DNA from: Methanobacterium sp.
GTDB taxonomy: Archaea; Methanobacteriota; Methanobacteria; Methanobacteriales; Methanobacteriaceae
Reading direction: 5' to 3'
NCBI GenBank assembly: GCA_003161815.1
Contig: PMNN01000172.1
Location: 1-8,247, forward strand
Length of the DNA stretch: 8,247 bases
Numbering within the stretch: the stretch's first letter is position 1; each line of letters begins with the position of its first letter. A program made the position numbers and the translations under genes. This document shows, one piece after another, positions 4,914 to 8,247 of the stretch. Below the pieces are notes generated by a model, which saw only the letters and a list, made by a program, of their open reading frames with translations, ran no database searches and had not been told where the DNA came from.

Positions 4914-6671
4914 TTAGATAAATCTTCTAGGATCGGTTTCAATATCAACAATAACTGAATCTTTAGATGATAGAGCTTTATCAACTGCACTTGGTAATTC
5001 CTTGGGAGTTTTAACTGAAATTCCTACTCCACCACAGTCTCGAGCGTAAGCAGCGAAATCTGGATTATAAAGTTCAGTTTGCCAGACAGGATATTTTTCC
5101 ACTGTTTGCTCCTGCATAATCATACCTAATTGATGATTGTTAAATAGGAATACTTTAATTGGAAGTTCATTTCGTACAGCAGTTAAAAAATCAGCCATTA
5201 CCATGGAGAATCCACCATCACCTGTGATGCATACGACTTGTCTTTCAGGATGGACTAATTGAGCTGTTAAAGCCGCGGGCAATCCAAATGCCATGCTGCC
5301 TAAGTAACCAGACATGAGCATGGTCTGCGTTTTCTTCATCCAGAAATTACGTCCAAACCACCAGCAATTTTCACCGATGTCTAATGTTATAATAGCATCA
5401 TCTGCAATCTTCTCGTTTAAAACTTTAATAATATACTGCGGTCTAACTGGTGTTTTAGTATCATCAACTTCTTCAGCTAGAAGATCCAACCACTCTTTCT
5501 TAAGTTTTCTTATCTCCTCAAGATATTCATCCCGTTTGTTCTCCTGCACTAAACTTGTGAGCTCTGGTATTAATTCAGCACTATTTCCGTAGAGCCCCAC
5601 TTCAACAGGATATTGTCGTCCGATCATTAAAGGATCTATGTCTATTTGAACTGTTTTTTTCTCGGGTAGGTGAGTCATATCCGAGAAGGAGGATCCAATA
5701 ACCACTAGAAGGTCACAGTTTAAAACCAGTTCTGTAGCAGCAGTTGATCCAATGTCACCATGACTTCCCACATAAAATTCATTATCTTCATCAATGACTC
5801 CTTTACCACGGAAGGTTGTTACTATGGGTGCTGTGATTTTTTCTGCAAGTTCTAGTAAGTTTTCACCTTGAGTGATAGCTCCAAATCCAGATATTATCAC
5901 CGGACGCTCCGCCTTATTAATAGCCTGAGCAGCTTGTAGTATCAGGAACATGGGTTGGGTAATAGCTTTATTGGGAAAACTACCTTCAAAAGGTATGATT
6001 TTAGAAGTGTAAGGCAGTTTTTGAACATCATTAGGTATCCCTATATGAGAAACTCCTTTATCTAAAATAGCATGTTTTATAGCGTTGGTTATAAGGATGG
6101 TTGTTTGATTTTCTGACATTAAGATTTTATCGTAGACAGTCATTGGTTCAAAAAAACTTTGTTGATCGATCTCTTGGAAGGATCCTGGTCCTATAAGCTG
6201 CCTGCGTAGCATTCCAGTTAACACTAAAACTGGTGAGTGGTCAAGACCTGCATCGTATAGTCCGGTGGCAAGGTTAGTGGCACCAGGACCGGCAACTGTG
6301 AGGCAGGCTGCGGGGTGTCCAGTTAGTTTACCGTGGGCTGAAGCCATAAATGCTGCGGTCTGTTCATGTCTCACTTGTACGTATTTCATGGATTTGTTCT
6401 TGCGCACTGCATCCAAGACTCCTAATGAGGAAGTACCGGGCACTCCGAAAACATATTTAATACCCCATTCCGCCATTTGCTCAACTAGAACCTCAGATAC
6501 TGTTGTTTCCCCTTCCTTGAATTCCGTAACCTCTTTTTTAATTAATACAAATGTTTTTTTAGGCGAGTTACAAACAGGACATCTCCAGTTTTCGGGGAGA
6601 TCATCAAATTTGATACCTTCCTTTTCTTCATCAAATATATAGTTACAGACTGTGCATCTATAATTAGCCAT
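4914..6671 (-). CDS. Rubredoxin-TPP enzyme fusion (pyruvate oxidase/acetolactate synthase-like)
   Basis: The 585-residue protein starts with a complete rubredoxin domain (about 1-46) whose iron ligands are C6, C9, C31 and C34 (YRCTVCN and WRCPVCN). A full three-domain TPP enzyme follows: PYR domain with catalytic E103 in RHEQ and AGPGATN (127-133); central domain (about 245-375) with TFRGKGVIDED; and PP domain with the metal-binding GDG (484-486) and NN (511-512) pair. The LYDAGLDHSPVLVLTG and FQEIDQQSFF stretches resemble pyruvate oxidase more than biosynthetic acetolactate synthase. No C-terminal membrane anchor and no membrane segment is seen. A plausible role is oxidative decarboxylation of pyruvate or another 2-oxoacid with electrons passed to the attached rubredoxin; substrate and acceptor are inferred. 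The start has a GAGG SD (6679-6682) at 7 bases, and the rubredoxin begins right at the N terminus. Confidence 0.9.
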   Translation of the reverse strand: MANYRCTVCNYIFDEEKEGIKFDDLPENWRCPVCNSPKKTFVLIKKEVTEFKEGETTVSEVLVEQMAEWGIKYVFGVPGTSSLGVLDAVRKNKSMKYVQVRHEQTAAFMASAHGKLTGHPAACLTVAGPGATNLATGLYDAGLDHSPVLVLTGMLRRQLIGPGSFQEIDQQSFFEPMTVYDKILMSENQTTILITNAIKHAILDKGVSHIGIPNDVQKLPYTSKIIPFEGSFPNKAITQPMFLILQAAQAINKAERPVIISGFGAITQGENLLELAEKITAPIVTTFRGKGVIDEDNEFYVGSHGDIGSTAATELVLNCDLLVVIGSSFSDMTHLPEKKTVQIDIDPLMIGRQYPVEVGLYGNSAELIPELTSLVQENKRDEYLEEIRKLKKEWLDLLAEEVDDTKTPVRPQYIIKVLNEKIADDAIITLDIGENCWWFGRNFWMKKTQTMLMSGYLGSMAFGLPAALTAQLVHPERQVVCITGDGGFSMVMADFLTAVRNELPIKVFLFNNHQLGMIMQEQTVEKYPVWQTELYNPDFAAYARDCGGVGISVKTPKELPSAVDKALSSKDSVIVDIETDPRRFI

Positions 6672-6708
6672 TCTAATTCCTCTGATACCTTTATTCTATT
6701 TCATCTTC

Positions 6709-6720
6709 CTATATATTTAT
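6709..6720 (-). promoter_or_regulatory. TATA box for the rubredoxin-TPP enzyme unit
   Basis: ATAAATATATAG on the leftward strand is a good archaeal TATA box, preceded by the purine-rich AAAAATC that could act as BRE. It predicts transcription start near 6685-6690, giving a short leader that still contains the GAGG SD at 6679-6682. No other candidate in the divergent region is placed as well. Confidence 0.5.
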
Positions 6721-6898
6721 GATTTTTGATGTTTATAAAAATATCTTATATTAAAGTGGATATTAAGAGAGTTAAGTGTTAAAAACCTTATTAAGTACTG
6801 ATTAAATATTTATGGTAAGTTATTTTTACTATTACAACATTTTGAGAAAACAAGCTTAGATTTTATACGCTTAATGATGACGAGAATTCATTTTGTAG

Positions 6899-6910
6899 AA
6901 TTTATTATAA
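6899..6910 (+). promoter_or_regulatory. TATA box placed for a leaderless ATPase mRNA
   Basis: AATTTATTATAA is centred about 30 bases before the ATG at 6936. With the usual archaeal spacing, transcription would start at or within a few bases of the ATG. The bases before the ATG (TTCAAATATTCTTATT) contain no SD. Both facts fit a leaderless or nearly leaderless mRNA. Confidence 0.4.
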
Positions 6911-6935
6911 CCAGTGAAATTCAAATATTCTTATT

Positions 6936-7685
6936 ATGGGTAATTATAATTTCAGCAGTGAGGATGATGAGTATTTTATCATCACCCTATCTTATAAAAA
7001 GCTTTATGAAACATTAAAAAAGCTTAAAATAAGAAAAAATAGGATAATACAGGTAATAGGAGCTCCAGGTACTGGTAAATCTGCTAATATTAATCATGCT
7101 ATTAAAGAATTAGATTTAAATGTTTATAACGTAAAATTGAGTATTCCGAAAGAAGTGGTAAGTTCAAAAAAAGTTTTTAATATAATTTTTGAATATTTAA
7201 AGGATGATTTAAATTTAGAGTCTAGAAAAGATATTTATAAACGTTTGAGGGAGTTTGATTTGGTTTTAATTGCCGATGATTTCCATGATTCTCATCGTCA
7301 AAATCCCGGGATAATGGGATTCAGTCAATGGACTCAAGTAGTGGGGTTTAAATCCTTTACATTTTATCTATTATGTATCTGGGAATACTTGAATCACCGG
7401 GATCATTTTAAAGATATAACTCTGGTTTTCCAGACTTCCTGGAGGATTTATATTAGCGGAGTGAAGTATGATTTATTCTCTGATCTGGGAATTTTATCCA
7501 GATTCCTTGTTTTCATCCTCAAAAGATTTTTCATTGTAGTGGAGATTTCATATTCAGATGAGGAAACTATAAAAATAGTGAAAAATTATATTCCACATGT
7601 AGATGAGAATCTTATTCTAATTTATATCAAAAAATATGGTCATAAACCTCGTTTTATATGTAATATTCTGGAAAGTGAATCTTAA
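6936..7685 (+). CDS. AAA-like P-loop ATPase of unrecognised family
   Basis: The 249-residue protein has a Walker A motif GAPGTGKS (42-49) after a strand RIIQVI, and a Walker B-type LVLIADDF (109-116) with two acidic residues. A strand ending in a polar sensor-1-like position follows (ITLVFQTS, 161-168). The C-terminal part has SYSDEETIKIVKNYI, resembling the lid region of AAA+ ATPases of the Orc1/Cdc6-STAND type, but no winged helix or partner domain is evident, and the protein is short for those families. No transmembrane segment is certain, although LSRFLVFILKRFFIVV (187-202) is hydrophobic. I do not recognise a named family. No SD precedes the ATG. The gene lies 57 bases before a UbiA-family gene on the same strand, so a link to membrane lipid or polyprenyl metabolism is possible but unproven. 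Confidence 0.75.
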   Translation: MGNYNFSSEDDEYFIITLSYKKLYETLKKLKIRKNRIIQVIGAPGTGKSANINHAIKELDLNVYNVKLSIPKEVVSSKKVFNIIFEYLKDDLNLESRKDIYKRLREFDLVLIADDFHDSHRQNPGIMGFSQWTQVVGFKSFTFYLLCIWEYLNHRDHFKDITLVFQTSWRIYISGVKYDLFSDLGILSRFLVFILKRFFIVVEISYSDEETIKIVKNYIPHVDENLILIYIKKYGHKPRFICNILESES

Positions 7686-7708
7686 AAAAAAATGATTAAT
7701 CCCTTATT

Positions 7709-7730
7709 GAAAATCAATTTTCTATAAAAG
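7709..7730 (+). promoter_or_regulatory. Palindrome and TATA-like element before the UbiA-family gene
   Basis: GAAAAT-CA-ATTTTC is a perfect 6-base inverted repeat with a 2-base centre (7709-7722). It directly abuts TATAAAAG (7723-7730). The TATA-like element begins only 20 bases before the ATG at 7743, which is close for archaeal initiation and would give a leaderless mRNA at best. The palindrome could be an operator or weak hairpin in the ATPase-UbiA spacer. Confidence 0.3.
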
Positions 7731-7742
7731 AAGTTAGTTAAT

Positions 7743-8247
7743 ATGATTAAATCTCTTTTGAAGTCAACTCGTGTTGGCTGGGCATCTAAAACTCTTAACA
7801 TGTTCTTATTAGCGTTAAGTTATGCTTATTTTTCTGGTTTAACTATTAAAAACCCTTATGAAGTATTAGGTGGTTTGATTCTGGTATGTGTATTGTGGGG
7901 TGCTCTTTACAGTTTAAATGATTATACTGACATTGAATCTGATCGGAGAAATCCGGAGAGGCAGGATAGAGCTTTTATCCAGTATAAAGTGGATGAGAAA
8001 ACCGTGCTTAGTTTCATAGTAATATTAATTATTCTAGTTTTCATAATATCATTATTACTCTACTCATTAATCTTTACTCTACTCTTAGGATTAATGCTTT
8101 TAAATCAAATCTTTTACACTGTACCCCCATTCAGACTAAAAAACACAATATTAGCCCCCTTAACTAGTACCGCAACTAACTCCGTACTTAGAACAGCATC
8201 CTGCTGTGTATTATTAGGCAACTTATTCCTAGTACCGTTACCAGTTT
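7743..8247 (+). CDS. UbiA-family prenyltransferase, N-terminal part (runs off window)
   Basis: An ATG at 7743 opens 168 codons without a stop to the window end; an in-frame TAA at 7725-7727 excludes an earlier start. UbiA enzymes are integral membrane prenyltransferases that transfer a polyprenyl chain from a diphosphate to an acceptor. The first Asp-rich motif is complete: NDYTDIESD (59-67), the NDxxDxxxD signature that binds Mg-diphosphate, followed by RRNPERQDR. That context resembles decaprenyl-phosphate phosphoribosyltransferase-type members more than ubiquinone or digeranylgeranylglyceryl phosphate synthases. Hydrophobic segments lie at about 20-35, 41-58, 88-107, 108-125 and 151-166, and YTVPPFRLK (125-133) is the usual post-motif loop. 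The second Asp motif would lie beyond the window. No clear SD is seen. Acceptor and product are not determined. Confidence 0.85.
   Translation, partial: MIKSLLKSTRVGWASKTLNMFLLALSYAYFSGLTIKNPYEVLGGLILVCVLWGALYSLNDYTDIESDRRNPERQDRAFIQYKVDEKTVLSFIVILIILVFIISLLLYSLIFTLLLGLMLLNQIFYTVPPFRLKNTILAPLTSTATNSVLRTASCCVLLGNLFLVPLPV

Larger units (their letters stand above)
6672..6935. other. Divergent intergenic region between leftward and rightward genes
   Basis: This 264-base AT-rich region holds the leftward TATA/SD of the TPP-enzyme gene near its left end and a rightward TATA candidate near its right end. Between them, TTAA-containing words recur at 6751, 6763, 6772, 6779, 6791 and 6802, mostly as TTAAG or TTAAA, at 7-12 base steps. 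They may be regulator sites shared by both promoters. No RNA gene or convincing small protein gene was found; a 15-codon frame at 6812-6859 has no SD. Confidence 0.4.

Noticed and set aside
5314..5592. 92-codon rightward open frame
   Set aside because: It lies entirely antisense to the TPP-enzyme gene, has Ser-rich low-complexity translation and no SD; a shadow frame.
6265..6642. 125-codon rightward open frame
   Set aside because: Antisense to the well-supported rubredoxin and PYR domains of the TPP enzyme; no family resemblance.
6874..7017. 47-codon rightward frame with a hydrophobic stretch, overlapping the ATPase start
   Set aside because: More than half lies out of frame within the ATPase coding region, there is no SD, and the hydrophobic stretch is expected from AT-rich sequence read in another frame.
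1..8247. CRISPR array, tRNA/rRNA genes, insertion sequence or prophage
   Set aside because: No spaced identical repeats, no cloverleaf-like GC-rich segment, and no transposase, integrase or phage protein was found on either strand.

Overview
The window looks like archaeal DNA, most likely from a mesophilic methanogen of the Methanobacterium type. The reasons are: an AT-rich sequence with TATA-like elements ahead of genes; an archaeal-type adenylate kinase relative; a protein with the PCx3KPYx2Sx2H signature of archaeosine synthase plus a C-terminal PUA domain; a free-standing archaeal glutamate-synthase FMN domain with a Cys-rich DUF2769-like head; and Shine-Dalgarno sites of the GAGG/GGTGA kind. 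The genus is an inference; nothing here identifies a species.

Layout. Positions 3-89 may hold the last codons of a rightward gene. Positions 125-6671 are one leftward block. In transcription order (right to left) it reads: rubredoxin-TPP enzyme fusion (6671-4914); DUF2769-glutamate synthase FMN protein (4839-3334); PAS histidine kinase (3190-2081); short ArcS-like tRNA-modification protein (1993-1079); MIP18/DUF59 Fe-S assembly protein (966-676); AdkA-like P-loop kinase (673-125). A 264-base divergent intergenic region (6672-6935) follows. Two rightward genes complete the window: an unrecognised AAA-like ATPase (6936-7685) and the start of a UbiA-family membrane prenyltransferase (7743 to the window end).

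How the genes may work together. The rubredoxin-TPP enzyme and the DUF2769-GltS protein are 74 bases apart with no T-tract terminator between them and are probably co-transcribed. Both join an oxidoreductase-type catalytic domain to an extra Cys-rich N-terminal module. Together they could form an electron-transfer pair, for example 2-oxoacid oxidation linked through rubredoxin to an FMN/[3Fe-4S] protein. This is the best candidate here for an undescribed system, but the linkage is inference. The DUF59 and AdkA-like genes are 2 bases apart and probably translationally coupled. The ArcS-like gene and the kinase each appear to be separate units with AT-rich leaders. The ATPase/UbiA pair is probably another unit. 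No rRNA, tRNA, CRISPR array, insertion sequence or integrase was seen.
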